A DNA stretch of 64,000 nt from Ascidiimonas sp046199005 (lineage in GTDB: Bacteria > Bacteroidota > Bacteroidia > Flavobacteriales > Flavobacteriaceae), in NCBI GenBank assembly GCA_046199005.1, contig CP176050.1, positions 1,550,001 through 1,614,000 on the forward strand. The letters run 5' to 3'. The position numbers and the translations under genes were made by a program. The notes under the pieces are model-generated. The model made no database searches. It was given only the letters and a program-made list of their open reading frames with translations, and was not told the origin of the DNA. This document shows, in pieces, positions 55,201-63,134 of the stretch; position 1 is the stretch's first letter, and each line of letters starts with the position of its first letter.

Positions 55201-55435
55201 TAAAACAAATACGATTCAATTTAGCATCGACGTGCTTAACATTGGCAACCTGATAAGTTCTGATTGGGGGTTGATTCAATTACCTTCAAATGTTCAGCCA
55301 ATAGGTGTTACTGTTGATGACAACAATGTACCCACATTTACGTTCAATCCGGAACTTCAGGAAACATTTGTGTATGATTCCAGTTTGCTATCTCGTTGGC
55401 AAGCTCAATTTGGATTACGATACATCTTTAATTAG
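52271..55435 (+). CDS. Oar-like TonB-dependent outer-membrane receptor
   Basis: 1054 residues. Signal peptide (to S-A-Q, residue 20), a carboxypeptidase-regulatory-like domain (about 25-115, R-G-L-V-L-D-D-Q-G-E through Y-I-G-F-K), a TonB plug (about 115-240, with N-N-F-S-L-D-G and G-A-S-V-N-A-V-T-K-S-G-T-N) and a large beta barrel to the end, closing in F-G-L-R-Y-I-F-N. This architecture matches the Oar group rather than SusC: no SusD gene follows. Oar in Myxococcus is linked with protein export and adhesion. It stands alone between two terminators. Substrate not determinable. Confidence 0.92.
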   Translation: MKKFILSSFFLVACMFASAQITTSNIRGLVLDDQGEPMLGANVLAVHTPTGTKYGAATNEDGRFNLLNLRVGGPYTLTVSYIGFKEQVLSNISLSLGQTYNVELKLIADNQALEEVVVTVDRNGVFGNDRTGAETNVGRRELTRLPTISRSASDFYRIEPSASGGSFGGRNDQFNNFSLDGAIFNNPFGLDAATPGGQTDSQPISLDAIDQIQVATAPYDVTQSGFTGASVNAVTKSGTNDFYGTVYGFFRNEDLTGGKIRGEDLVKPDLKQNQYGVSIGGPIVKNKLFFFANFERDERSDLGSAGFIPNRGTGAVNESRVLASDFELVDNVLRQVVIGQDAQGNDIFYNPGRFEGFTYDAESAKGIFKLDWNINENNRLAFIYNFLDASKEKPAHPSALGFRGPNATTLQFENAGYEINNRIQSFQLELNSTLSENAVNKLQIGYTHFDDFRNALSTPAPTITLQEGGSNYIIAGHEPFSINNRLDQKVFQFTNNLNFFKGDHTFTIGISYEKFEFDNSFNLGVYGAQGVFFPTGDISAFRDPANTSSLVDFYQNAFDAAIAANASLEANGAGNPGGWALAETNVGQLAFYLQDEWNVSDKFKLTYGIRFDKPLYFDSSEKAQDVIDVAPAYVPDIPYVDPETGETVFFDSTELPTNDVLVSPRVGFNWDVRGDNSFQVRGGTGVFTGRLPFVWIGNQIANPNVFFYQVVDPDFKFPQVWRSSLGADYKLKDGTILSADFAYTKDINAPHVQNWGLLEPSENLNGVDTRAIYADSDLINNAYVFTNSDKGRIFNATFKAQKTWANGLYTSLAYNYLDAKDVNSIEAEITGDAFAFNPALGNVNNDVLANSRYGDKHRIVGVATKRFDYGEGTWATTISTFFEYAQGGRFNYTYGGDINNDGSNLNDLIYIPTASEVTQMQFSGAGQAEAFEQYIQQDDYLSGRRGQYAERYGALAPWRGKWDVRLLQDYNFKLSNGKTNTIQFSIDVLNIGNLISSDWGLIQLPSNVQPIGVTVDDNNVPTFTFNPELQETFVYDSSLLSRWQAQFGLRYIFN

Positions 55436-55458
55436 AGTTTAAAAAAATAGCTAATTTT

Positions 55459-55489
55459 AAGCCGTTCTGTAAAAAGAACGGCTTTTTTT
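55459..55489 (+). terminator. Intrinsic terminator of the Oar-like receptor gene
   Basis: AAGCCGTTCT and AGAACGGCTT make a ten-base stem with a GTAAAA loop, followed by seven T. It lies just before the ATG of the next gene. Confidence 0.9.
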
Positions 55490-55496
55490 ACGTATT

Positions 55497-55973
55497 ATGA
55501 AATACAGAAGACTAACCAAAGAACAATTTGAAGAACTGCATCAGGAATTTATTAATTTTCTGGCAACACAGTCAATCACGGCTGCCGAATGGAAGGATAT
55601 AAAATCGAACAAACCAGCGGTAGCAGAGCAGGAGTTAGACGTATTTAGCGATCTCATCTGGGAAGGAGTGCTTAAAAAAGTAACTTATCTGGAGCATATT
55701 TCGGAAAAATCGATGCAATTATTTCACATAAAGAAGGCTAGTATAGACTTAATTGCTGTAAACCTTATCGCGACCTCTCATGAGCTAACAGATCCCGAAG
55801 GATTTAAGTGGTTTCAGGAAAATTTGATGAATGACTCTGTAGAACTTTTTACGGCTTCAAAGAAGTTTTCAGAAGATCGAAATAAAGAGATTTTTGAACT
55901 TATAGAAAGAGGTTCGGTGATCACAAAAGGAAACTTATATAGAGCGCTGGATAAATTCATAAAGGCGTCCTGA
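55497..55973 (+). CDS. DUF6495-like conserved protein
   Basis: 158 residues, soluble, mainly alpha-helical and rich in acidic residues; no signal peptide or metal motif. Pattern begins Y-R-R-L-T-K-E-Q-F-E-E-L-H and contains W-x-x-I-K and E-L-D-V-F-S-D-L-I-W-E, which I associate with the DUF6495 family of Flavobacteriia. Function unknown. It starts only seven bases after the receptor's terminator, so its own promoter must overlap that hairpin or it is read through. hisS follows 49 bases later. Confidence 0.82.
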   Translation: MKYRRLTKEQFEELHQEFINFLATQSITAAEWKDIKSNKPAVAEQELDVFSDLIWEGVLKKVTYLEHISEKSMQLFHIKKASIDLIAVNLIATSHELTDPEGFKWFQENLMNDSVELFTASKKFSEDRNKEIFELIERGSVITKGNLYRALDKFIKAS

Positions 55974-56022
55974 TTTTGACTGGAAATTAAGATATTTGCA
56001 GCAGCAATAAAAATGTGAGTTG

Positions 56023-57396
56023 ATGGCACAAAAACCCGGAATTCCCAAAGGAACCAGAGATTTTTCTCCAGAAGAGGTGGCGAGACGAAATTATATCATT
56101 GAAACAATTCGAAAACATTTTAAGGCTTTTTCGTTTCAACCGATCGAAACTCCTTCTTTTGAGAATTCAGAAACACTTATGGGAAAATATGGGGATGAAG
56201 GTGACCGACTTATTTTTAAAATTCTGAATTCCGGCGATTTTCTCTCGAAGGTACGTGATGATGTATATCAGAAAAAATCATCTTCAGCTCTTACTCCGAA
56301 GATCTCTGAGAAAGCATTGCGCTATGATCTTACGGTGCCCTTTGCCAGATATGTGGTGATGCATCAGAATGAGATTGACTTTCCTTTCAAAAGATATCAG
56401 ATACAACCCGTTTGGAGAGCAGATCGTCCGCAAAAAGGTAGATTCAGGGAGTTTTACCAGTGTGATGCCGATGTGGTAGGTTCCGATTCGCTTTGGCAAG
56501 AGGTAGAATTTGTACAACTTTATGATGCTGTATTTCACGAACTGGGGATTGAAGGAGTTACCATTAAAATGAACAATCGTAAAATACTATCCGGGATTGC
56601 CGAGGTGATTGGAGAAAAAGACAAGCTTATTGATTTTACCGTTGCCTTGGATAAACTCGACAAGATTGGAAAAGAAGGCGTTATAGATGAGATGCTATCT
56701 AAAGGAATTTCTCATACCGCCATTGAAACGATAACGCCGCTTCTGGAACTTTCCGGAACTAACGAAGCGCAGTTAGCTCAGCTCAGACGATTATTAGATA
56801 CGACCGAAGAAGGTAAAAAAGGAGTAGACGAGCTTTCATTTATTAATAACTATATAGAGACCTTAGGATTAAAGACGGCAAAGCTTCAAATTGATGTGAC
56901 ATTGGCACGTGGGCTAAATTACTATACAGGGGCCATTTTTGAGGTAGCGGCACCCGATGGTGTAAAAATGGGTTCTATAGGCGGAGGCGGACGTTACGAT
57001 GATCTTACTGGTATTTTCGGATTAAAAAACATTAGTGGGGTGGGAATCTCGTTTGGACTCGATCGAATTTACCTGGTCATGGAAGAACTAAACCTTTTTC
57101 CCGATTCGGTTACCGAAGGAACCCGCGTTCTATTTATCAATTTTGGCGAGAATGAAGCAATGTATGCGCTAAAGGCTATCAAAGAATTAAGGGACCAGGG
57201 AATAAGTGCCGAGCTATATCCGGATAGCATTAAAACACAAAAACAACTTAAATACGCACATAAAAGAGCCATTCCTTACGTAGTTCTCGCCGGAAGCGAA
57301 GAAGTTACGAAATCACTTTATACGCTTAAGAATATGAAGGATGGTTCGCAGGAAACACTTGAAATAAACGACCTGCTTTTAAAGCTGAATTCTTGA
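56023..57396 (+). CDS. hisS: Histidyl-tRNA synthetase
   Basis: 457 residues. Class II synthetase: motif 1 region with P-K-G-T-R-D, motif 2 F-R-E-F-Y-Q-C-D-A-D-V-V-G, histidine signatures R-Y-D-L-T-V-P-F-A-R and G-L-N-Y-Y-T-G, and motif 3 G-G-G-G-R-Y-D-D-L, G-V-G-I-S-F-G-L-D-R-I-Y. The C-terminal anticodon-binding domain is present. The open frame begins one codon earlier at a TTG (56020), but ATG 56023 is the start. Charges tRNA-His with histidine. Confidence 0.97.
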   Translation: MAQKPGIPKGTRDFSPEEVARRNYIIETIRKHFKAFSFQPIETPSFENSETLMGKYGDEGDRLIFKILNSGDFLSKVRDDVYQKKSSSALTPKISEKALRYDLTVPFARYVVMHQNEIDFPFKRYQIQPVWRADRPQKGRFREFYQCDADVVGSDSLWQEVEFVQLYDAVFHELGIEGVTIKMNNRKILSGIAEVIGEKDKLIDFTVALDKLDKIGKEGVIDEMLSKGISHTAIETITPLLELSGTNEAQLAQLRRLLDTTEEGKKGVDELSFINNYIETLGLKTAKLQIDVTLARGLNYYTGAIFEVAAPDGVKMGSIGGGGRYDDLTGIFGLKNISGVGISFGLDRIYLVMEELNLFPDSVTEGTRVLFINFGENEAMYALKAIKELRDQGISAELYPDSIKTQKQLKYAHKRAIPYVVLAGSEEVTKSLYTLKNMKDGSQETLEINDLLLKLNS

Positions 57397-57473
57397 TTCA
57401 AAATGCATTAACGAAGTTTTAACGCTCTTTGCTCTTTCAAATCCCCGTAATATTTTTATTTTAAAAGAAAAAT

Positions 57474-57611
57474 ATGAAACGCAAAGAAGAGGAAAAAAAA
57501 GAAATAACTCCGTTAGCCGATATGCATGATGATGGAGTTCGGTTTAATAAAGATCTACTAAGGAAAAAGCAGGAGAAAGAGAGAACTAAAGAAAATCTTT
57601 CAGATATTTGA
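57474..57611 (+). CDS. Small highly charged protein, unknown
   Basis: 45 codons from ATG to TGA. More than half the residues are charged: K-R-K-E-E-E-K-K-E at the start, then P-L-A-D-M-H-D-D-G-V-R-F, then mixed Lys/Glu with a short C-terminal N-L-S-D-I. No cysteine, signal or membrane segment. A weak promoter-like pair (TTTG at 57428, TATTTTTA at 57451) precedes it and a clear terminator follows six bases after the stop, which supports a real transcript. It could be a regulatory protein or a chance ORF on a small RNA; no family recognised. Confidence 0.5.
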   Translation: MKRKEEEKKEITPLADMHDDGVRFNKDLLRKKQEKERTKENLSDI

Positions 57612-57612
57612 T

Positions 57613-57641
57613 AAAAAGCTTCATTTTGATGAAGCTTTTTT
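57613..57641 (+). terminator. Intrinsic terminator after the 45-residue ORF
   Basis: AAAAAGCTTCA and TGAAGCTTTTT form an eleven-base perfect stem with a TTTTGA loop and a T run; because of the A run it may also stop the convergent DUF3667 transcript. Confidence 0.88.
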
Positions 57642-57676
57642 AATGAAGGAAAATGCCGCCATACTTGCGCGTTTGT

Positions 57677-58426
57677 TTAATTTTTAAGGAGTACAACCGC
57701 CAGAGAGAATCCGTATCCTAGAATGATATAGAAGGCAATACTTAATATTCCCACAAAGAAAGCAGCGGCTAAATTCGTAAAATTCCGTTTTGTAAAAAGA
57801 GAAAGGATGCTATACATGATATATACAAATAAAAGCAGTATTTGAATTTGGCTGGAATTGAAACTTGTGTACTTCGTAATGAACATCAACGGAATCCCTA
57901 CTAAGATATACATACCTGCAATAAAAAAGCCTACAACTGTATATTCGGTAAGGTTGTATTTTTTCCAGAAAAATAGTTTGGTTATCAGTGCTATGGCAAA
58001 CACCAGAAAGATAAGAATATGATTGATGTGACTCACCATAAATCTGGCTGCTTCTCTTGTTTTCACTAGCATTCGCGGAATTTTTTCTCCTTCGCTTTCA
58101 ATAGCTATCTGACCGTTTAACGGATCGAAATTAATAAGCGTCTTAATGATGATATACAGCGCTGAGGTTAAAACAAAAAAAGCAACGGGCTTGTAGTACG
58201 TTTTTCGTTTACCTTGAAAAAATTCACGAAATACTTTTCCTGGATTGGTCACAAGACCTCTTAAGGTGTAAGCAAAAGGCCCTTCGATAGCAAAGGAGGC
58301 ACTCAGAAAACTTGCAACCGTCTCCTTAAAGGTAATTCTAGACACACTTGCTTTCTGTCCGCAATGTGCACAAAATTTTTCTTGTAATTGGTGACCACAG
58401 TTTAAACAATTACCGTTTTGTTTCAT
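57677..58426 (-). CDS. DUF3667 zinc-ribbon membrane protein
   Basis: 249 residues. N-terminal zinc ribbon C-L-N-C-G-H and C-A-H-C-G-Q within the first 25 residues, then a conserved E-G-P-F-A-Y-T-L-R-G-L-V-T-N-P-G stretch, F-F-Q-G-K-R-K-x-Y-Y-K-P, and about five transmembrane helices. Matches DUF3667, common in Bacteroidota, role unknown. It is transcribed with the VOC protein gene, 17 bases apart. Confidence 0.88.
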   Translation of the reverse strand: MKQNGNCLNCGHQLQEKFCAHCGQKASVSRITFKETVASFLSASFAIEGPFAYTLRGLVTNPGKVFREFFQGKRKTYYKPVAFFVLTSALYIIIKTLINFDPLNGQIAIESEGEKIPRMLVKTREAARFMVSHINHILIFLVFAIALITKLFFWKKYNLTEYTVVGFFIAGMYILVGIPLMFITKYTSFNSSQIQILLLFVYIMYSILSLFTKRNFTNLAAAFFVGILSIAFYIILGYGFSLAVVLLKN

Positions 58427-58443
58427 CCCTTAAAAGATATATA

Positions 58444-58833
58444 CTACGCCTCTGATGTAAACATCCATTGTACTCCAAACTGATCTTTTACCATTCCGAA
58501 ATTATCGTTAAGTTCAAAGAGTATCTTTCCCTTTTCTGCTAATTTCACAAAGGCATCTTCCCTAAATTTCATGTTTTTGAAAGTTACAAACATCGAAATA
58601 TTAGTGCCCTTGTTGACCCGATGTTCCGGTAGATCGTCTGAGGCTTTAAAATGAATACGATCGGCTACAAATTCGGAGTCGAAAATACGTTGTTTGTTTT
58701 CTTCATTAACAGGAATAGGAGAATCTCCAAACGTCTGAAAAGAAACGATGCTTCCATTGAAAACGGTTGTATAAAATTTGAGTGCTTCCCGGCAGTTTCC
58801 GGAAAAGATAATGTAAGGAATTAATGAAGGCAT
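58444..58833 (-). CDS. VOC-superfamily (PhnB-like) protein
   Basis: 129 residues. Glyoxalase-fold betaalphabeta repeat: N-C-R-E-A-L-K-F-Y near residue 14, a loop with F-G-D-S-P-I, then G-T-N-I-S-M-F-V in the second half and the family end D-Q-F-G-V-Q-W-M-F. PhnB-like proteins are cytosolic; the metal-ligand set of glyoxalase I is not complete. Function unknown. It lies 132 bases downstream of the biosynthetic operon and probably is not part of it. Confidence 0.85.
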   Translation of the reverse strand: MPSLIPYIIFSGNCREALKFYTTVFNGSIVSFQTFGDSPIPVNEENKQRIFDSEFVADRIHFKASDDLPEHRVNKGTNISMFVTFKNMKFREDAFVKLAEKGKILFELNDNFGMVKDQFGVQWMFTSEA

Positions 58834-58965
58834 TTTTTAGCTCTAATTTGATTTGCTGGTTGCGAGTGATAGGTTCTTAATACAAAGCTATAAGAAATTA
58901 CCAGAATATGTAAAAATAATCTCAAGTGCATTCACTAGTCGATCAAGTTATGTTTGTCAAAGCCT

Positions 58966-60249
58966 TTAACTCTTGAGCGTTGCTTGCATTAATGTACCCT
59001 TAAAGCGTTTTTGCATAAGCGATATGTCCCTTTTGTCTGGTGATAAATGAGAACGATAGGATTTACTAAGTTGCTGTAACATATTGTCTATATCCTCTTT
59101 TAAAAGCCAGTTGGTTATGGTAAATCGCAATCCTGCGTTCTTGACCGGAACACTTGGAAAGACCGAGGGGCTTTGATAATATCCTTTTGACATCAGATCG
59201 TGTGTAATTACAAATACGTCTTCGGGGTCTCCAATAGGAACAAAAAATATGGGAGTGTCTCCAGTACCGAGCAAGGGCATGCCAAGTTCAATAGCTCGCG
59301 TTTTAAAATAATCAATTTTGTTGACTAACTTTTGTTGTAGCTCTGGTAATTCATCACTCATATGAATGGCTACTGAAGCAAGTGAAGCACCGATGACGGC
59401 CGGAACCATCGGAGAAGAAAAAATAAGAGGTCCGGCATGTATTTTTGTCTCCAATTTTTTTTCCTCATTTCCAAAGATTAATACACCACCCAAAGAACCA
59501 AAGCTTTTACCGAGTGAAGTGATCAAGGCCATTCGATCATGCAGCTTGTGTTCCTTCAAGACATGACCGACCCCACGATCTCCTTTCCAGCTCATCCCAT
59601 GTGCATCGTCTAAATACACGTGAAAGTTTTCATAATCATCGAGTAATCTGTGAAGTTCGTTTACAGGTGCAAGATCACCGTACATAGAATAAATACCATC
59701 AGCGAGATACCATATGTGATCATATTGATCTTTAAGTAAGCTTATACGCTCTTCCAGAATATCCATTCGATTGTGCCTTATGACCTCTAATTTACAGCCC
59801 TTGGCTTTCAATAATTGGGCTGCTGTCGATACACTGTTATGAACCTGATGGTCTAAAATTACCAGATCATTCGCTCCAACCAATAAAGGCAGCCATGCTA
59901 CGTGACCTAGAGAGGTAGAAGTAGTAACGAGGCAGGGATATCCAATTAGATTTTCCAGCTCTTTTTCCAATCTGTCCAGGTATCCCATCGAAATAAAAGA
60001 TCGGGAAGTAGGAAACGAATTGCCATAGCGTTCTAAACCTTCGCAGGCACCTTCTTTAAGTCTTTGATCCAATGCTAAACCAAGATAACTACAGGAAGCG
60101 AAATTGAGCATTTTACGTCCGTTTAGAGTTAGGTCTCTACCGTTAAAATGTTTGTCTTCACAAGATAAATGACCCACTTCTGAGTCTATTCCAAGTCGAA
60201 CGATTTTAGAAATCAGGGCATCTTGTTTTGAGAACGATTTTTGATTCAT
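58966..60249 (-). CDS. PLP-dependent alpha-oxoamine synthase (BioF/KBL/SPT family)
   Basis: 427 residues. Fold-type I features: S-C-S-Y-L-G-L near 54, D-H-Q-V-H-N-S-V near 135, D215-A-H217-G in the cofactor-stacking site, and the Schiff-base Lys248 in S-L-G-K-S-F-G. Such enzymes decarboxylatively join an amino acid to an acyl thioester to give an alpha-amino ketone. Candidate relatives are serine palmitoyltransferase and the cysteate acyl-ACP transferase of sulfonolipid synthesis, which uses acyl-ACP. It lies 89 bases downstream of a dedicated acyl carrier protein gene. Amino-acid substrate undetermined. Confidence 0.88.
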   Translation of the reverse strand: MNQKSFSKQDALISKIVRLGIDSEVGHLSCEDKHFNGRDLTLNGRKMLNFASCSYLGLALDQRLKEGACEGLERYGNSFPTSRSFISMGYLDRLEKELENLIGYPCLVTTSTSLGHVAWLPLLVGANDLVILDHQVHNSVSTAAQLLKAKGCKLEVIRHNRMDILEERISLLKDQYDHIWYLADGIYSMYGDLAPVNELHRLLDDYENFHVYLDDAHGMSWKGDRGVGHVLKEHKLHDRMALITSLGKSFGSLGGVLIFGNEEKKLETKIHAGPLIFSSPMVPAVIGASLASVAIHMSDELPELQQKLVNKIDYFKTRAIELGMPLLGTGDTPIFFVPIGDPEDVFVITHDLMSKGYYQSPSVFPSVPVKNAGLRFTITNWLLKEDIDNMLQQLSKSYRSHLSPDKRDISLMQKRFKGTLMQATLKS

Positions 60250-60338
60250 TTAACTATTGTTTTTTAATATTCCCATTAAACGACAATAGGCTGGGGGGAC
60301 AATTCTTTAAGAGGTTTTCTGTTTTTTGTCTTCTTAGT

Positions 60339-60590
60339 TTATTTTTTTTCAAGTTTATTTTCAATGATCCTCAGTGCATCTTCCACGGTCTGCATTTGAT
60401 CCATATCTTCATTTTCAAGCATAATATCAAATGCATCTTCCACATCCAAAACAATATCTACCAGATTGGCAGAGTTAATATTCAATTCAGTAGTAAAATT
60501 GCTACTGGGTTCAATGGCGTCTACTGAAACATCTTCGGGAAGATAAATTTTGATAATTTCTTTAAGCTGTTGATAGTGTTTTTCGTTCAT
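60339..60590 (-). CDS. Dedicated acyl carrier protein
   Basis: 83 residues from ATG 60590 (the frame is also open to a TTG at 60593). Acidic four-helix protein; the phosphopantetheine serine is Ser40 within N-I-N-S-A-N-L-V, in place of the common D-S-L motif of housekeeping AcpP. It therefore is unlikely to be the general fatty-acid ACP. It lies between the ketosynthase gene (14 bases upstream) and the oxoamine synthase gene in the same direction, so it probably carries the chain made by the operon. Confidence 0.9.
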   Translation of the reverse strand: MNEKHYQQLKEIIKIYLPEDVSVDAIEPSSNFTTELNINSANLVDIVLDVEDAFDIMLENEDMDQMQTVEDALRIIENKLEKK

Positions 60591-60604
60591 CAAGCTTTAT
60601 GATT

Positions 60605-61888
60605 TTATAAATTATATTGTTTAAAAATAACACATGCATTTACGTCTCCAAAACCAAAACTGGCTTTTGCAATTATTTTAGGATTGAAAGATATCGATTC
60701 TGATGGTATTTGCGTTCGGGAAACAATGCTTGCGATTTCAGGATGAAGATCTTCACAATTCTTATTTCCGAAAATTTTCTGTTCTTTGAATTGAAGGACT
60801 GCTCCTATACATTCAATGCTCCCTGCTGCTGCAAGGCAGTGTCCCAGTAAGCCTTTGAAAGAGTTGATAAAAGGAAAATCGAATTTGTTTCTTCCCAATA
60901 CGGCCGCCCAGTTTTTTATTTCTAATGGGTCTTTCGACGTAGCAGTGAGGTGACCGTTTATTGCGTCTATTTCATCTGCTGTTATTCCTGAATCCTTTAT
61001 GGCCTCATTTAAACATCGTTTCACGGCAATGCTGTTTGGAGCAGTCATGCTTCCATTTCCTCTTTGCCCCCCGCTATTCACAGCGCCTCCTAGAATTTCT
61101 GCATAAATATTAGCCTTTCGTTTTTGTGCACTTTCCAGGGATTCAAGTACCATTGCTCCAGCACCACTTCCCGGAACAAATCCGCAGGCAGAGCCGCTCA
61201 TGGGTCTGCTGGCTTCTTCTGGCTTGTCATTGTATTGTCTTGGTAGAATACGCATTGCGTCAAATCCGCCCCATACATAGGGTCCGCTGTCGCTACAGCT
61301 CCCCGTGAGTATTCTTTCTGCCCTTCCGGCTGCGATGCGTTCATATGCCATCAAAATACCCTCTGTTCCTGTGCTACAGGCAGACGAATTGGTCGTAACC
61401 TGATTTCCACATCCCAAGAGTCCGCCCAGATACGCACTTATTCCGCTAGCCATGGTTTGTATGACAACGGTACTTCCTAATCTGCGTACATTTTTAGCAT
61501 CTACCTCATAGATAGCATCTCTAAATTTGTCAACTCCTAAAATACCGGTGCCAAAAATGATTCCGCTATCCCAGTCCGGTTGATCTGGAGGTGAAGGTTC
61601 CAGACCCGCATCCTTCCAGGCGTCCATTCCCGCAATTACACCATAAACGATACCACTGGCATTCAAACCTCTTAATTGTAGTGGTGAAAAATAATTCTCT
61701 TTATGCGTTTCCGGAATGATAGGTTTGCCGGCAATCTGACAACCAAATTTTAGGCGCTCTAATTCTGAATGGTGTCTGATGCCACTTTTGCCTTTCTCCA
61801 ATGCCTGCGCAAAATCCTGAAGATTAATTGCATTGGGAGCACAAACGCCCATACCGGTAATTACGACCCTTCTACCCATTTTTATCAT
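60605..61888 (-). CDS. Beta-ketoacyl-ACP synthase (FabF-like, pathway-specific)
   Basis: 427 residues. Decarboxylating condensing enzyme with catalytic Cys171 in S-S-A-C-S-T-G, His313 in N-G-H-L-T-A-T, Lys345 and His350 in S-F-K-G-L-L-G-H: the full Cys-His-His set. The second conserved motif reads N-G-H-L-T rather than the usual N-A-H-G-T, a sign of divergence from housekeeping FabF. Two starts (61888 and 61879) both overlap the dehydratase stop. It would extend an acyl chain on the operon's ACP. Confidence 0.93.
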   Translation of the reverse strand: MIKMGRRVVITGMGVCAPNAINLQDFAQALEKGKSGIRHHSELERLKFGCQIAGKPIIPETHKENYFSPLQLRGLNASGIVYGVIAGMDAWKDAGLEPSPPDQPDWDSGIIFGTGILGVDKFRDAIYEVDAKNVRRLGSTVVIQTMASGISAYLGGLLGCGNQVTTNSSACSTGTEGILMAYERIAAGRAERILTGSCSDSGPYVWGGFDAMRILPRQYNDKPEEASRPMSGSACGFVPGSGAGAMVLESLESAQKRKANIYAEILGGAVNSGGQRGNGSMTAPNSIAVKRCLNEAIKDSGITADEIDAINGHLTATSKDPLEIKNWAAVLGRNKFDFPFINSFKGLLGHCLAAAGSIECIGAVLQFKEQKIFGNKNCEDLHPEIASIVSRTQIPSESISFNPKIIAKASFGFGDVNACVIFKQYNL

Positions 61889-62324
61889 TTATGAGCATTC
61901 CGTCCAGTTCACCTTTACAAACCAACTGCTCTTGTTTGTTAAACATTTGTACTTTACATCTTAGTTTTTGAAAACGGAAATAGATTTTTTGAGCATGAAC
62001 GGTCACTTTTTCGTCCGGATATACGGGCAACAAAAAATCCATTTTAGCACTGCTAAATCCTATTTTAAGATTGTGTAAGCCTACATCTTTATCTCGTTGC
62101 ATCAAGTATATTCCAAGACAAACCAAACCAATCTGGGCGCAACATTCGGTTAAAATAACGCCTGGCGTAACCGGATGATCTCTAAAATGCCCTTTGTAGA
62201 AGTCTGAAGAAGCTTTAAAGGTATAGGAACCTACGATACCATCTTCGTTCACCTCTTGCAATTCGTCTACAAACAAAAAAGGTTCCTGATAGGGTAGTTT
62301 CTGAATAATATCGTTGAATTTCAT
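61872..62324 (-). CDS. FabZ-like 3-hydroxyacyl-ACP dehydratase
   Basis: 150 residues, hotdog fold. Catalytic pair His46 and Glu60 in G-H-F-R-D-H-P-V-T-P-G-V-I-L-T-E, and the entry L-P-Y-Q-E-P-F-L-F-V-D. Removes water from 3-hydroxyacyl-ACP. Longer and more divergent than most FabZ proteins in the family, consistent with a private pathway. Its stop overlaps the ketosynthase start; three bases separate it from the reductase. Confidence 0.9.
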   Translation of the reverse strand: MKFNDIIQKLPYQEPFLFVDELQEVNEDGIVGSYTFKASSDFYKGHFRDHPVTPGVILTECCAQIGLVCLGIYLMQRDKDVGLHNLKIGFSSAKMDFLLPVYPDEKVTVHAQKIYFRFQKLRCKVQMFNKQEQLVCKGELDGMLINDKNG

Positions 62325-62327
62325 AGG

Positions 62328-63113
62328 CTAACAGATACTTTCTCCTCCATCGACTTTAATGATCGTGCCATTGATCCATTTTGCTTCCGGTGTAGTCAGC
62401 AGGTAAACGACATTGGCGACGTCTTCTGGAGTGGTAAGTCTTCCAAAAGGGTTTTTCTTTCTGCTGAATTCACTGATCTTTTCGTTACCGGGAATCATTT
62501 TGAAGGATCGGGTTTCAGTGACTCCTGCTTGTATACAGTTGGCCTTTATACCTTCGCTTGCAAATTCTACAGCAATATTGCGGGTTAGCGCCTCCAGAGA
62601 TGCTTTCGCCGCAGAGACCGCACCGTAGTTTTTCCAGGCTTTTGAACTCCCTTCACTGGTAAATGAAATTATTCTTGTATCCTTGTGAAATAATTGATGC
62701 TCGTGCAAAGCCAGTGTCCAGTCATAAAGACTAAGTGCCATTGCCTGAAGCGTAGTCTGAAAGTCATGCTGGGTTAAATGTTCTTCATGATTCATGGCTT
62801 TTAAACTTCCTTTTGCAATACTGTGAACCAATACGCTGATCTTTGCTGCTTCCGGAAGCAGCTCTTTTATTTCCGAGACCAATAGTTCACGTATTTGGGC
62901 ATTGGTAGCGTCTTTGTTAAACGCGTGTAACGAAACACCCAATTGCCTTATGGTGGCAAATTGTGCTTGAATATCTTCCATTTCCAAACGTCGGTCTCTA
63001 TGGATAATAACGAGATTATAGTTTTGAGAAGCCAGTTTTTTAGCAGTAGCTAATCCTAAACCAGCACTTCCACCTAAGATTAATGCCCATTTGTTTTTTT
63101 TCATGTTAATCAT
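62328..63113 (-). CDS. FabI/FabL-like enoyl-ACP reductase (short-chain dehydrogenase)
   Basis: 261 residues. Rossmann motif G-G-S-A-G-L-G-L-A near the N-terminus, V-H-S-I-A at 96-100 as in FabI, and Tyr163-x6-Lys170 (Y-G-A-V-S-A-A-K), the enoyl reductase spacing rather than Y-x3-K of ketoreductases. It would saturate the trans-2-enoyl thioester made by the dehydratase. Starts: ATG 63113, or ATG 63104 inside it. Second gene after the type III synthase. No separate ketoreductase is seen in the window. Confidence 0.85.
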   Translation of the reverse strand: MINMKKNKWALILGGSAGLGLATAKKLASQNYNLVIIHRDRRLEMEDIQAQFATIRQLGVSLHAFNKDATNAQIRELLVSEIKELLPEAAKISVLVHSIAKGSLKAMNHEEHLTQHDFQTTLQAMALSLYDWTLALHEHQLFHKDTRIISFTSEGSSKAWKNYGAVSAAKASLEALTRNIAVEFASEGIKANCIQAGVTETRSFKMIPGNEKISEFSRKKNPFGRLTTPEDVANVVYLLTTPEAKWINGTIIKVDGGESIC

Positions 63114-63134
63114 AAAAGTAGGGAAAACTTTTAA

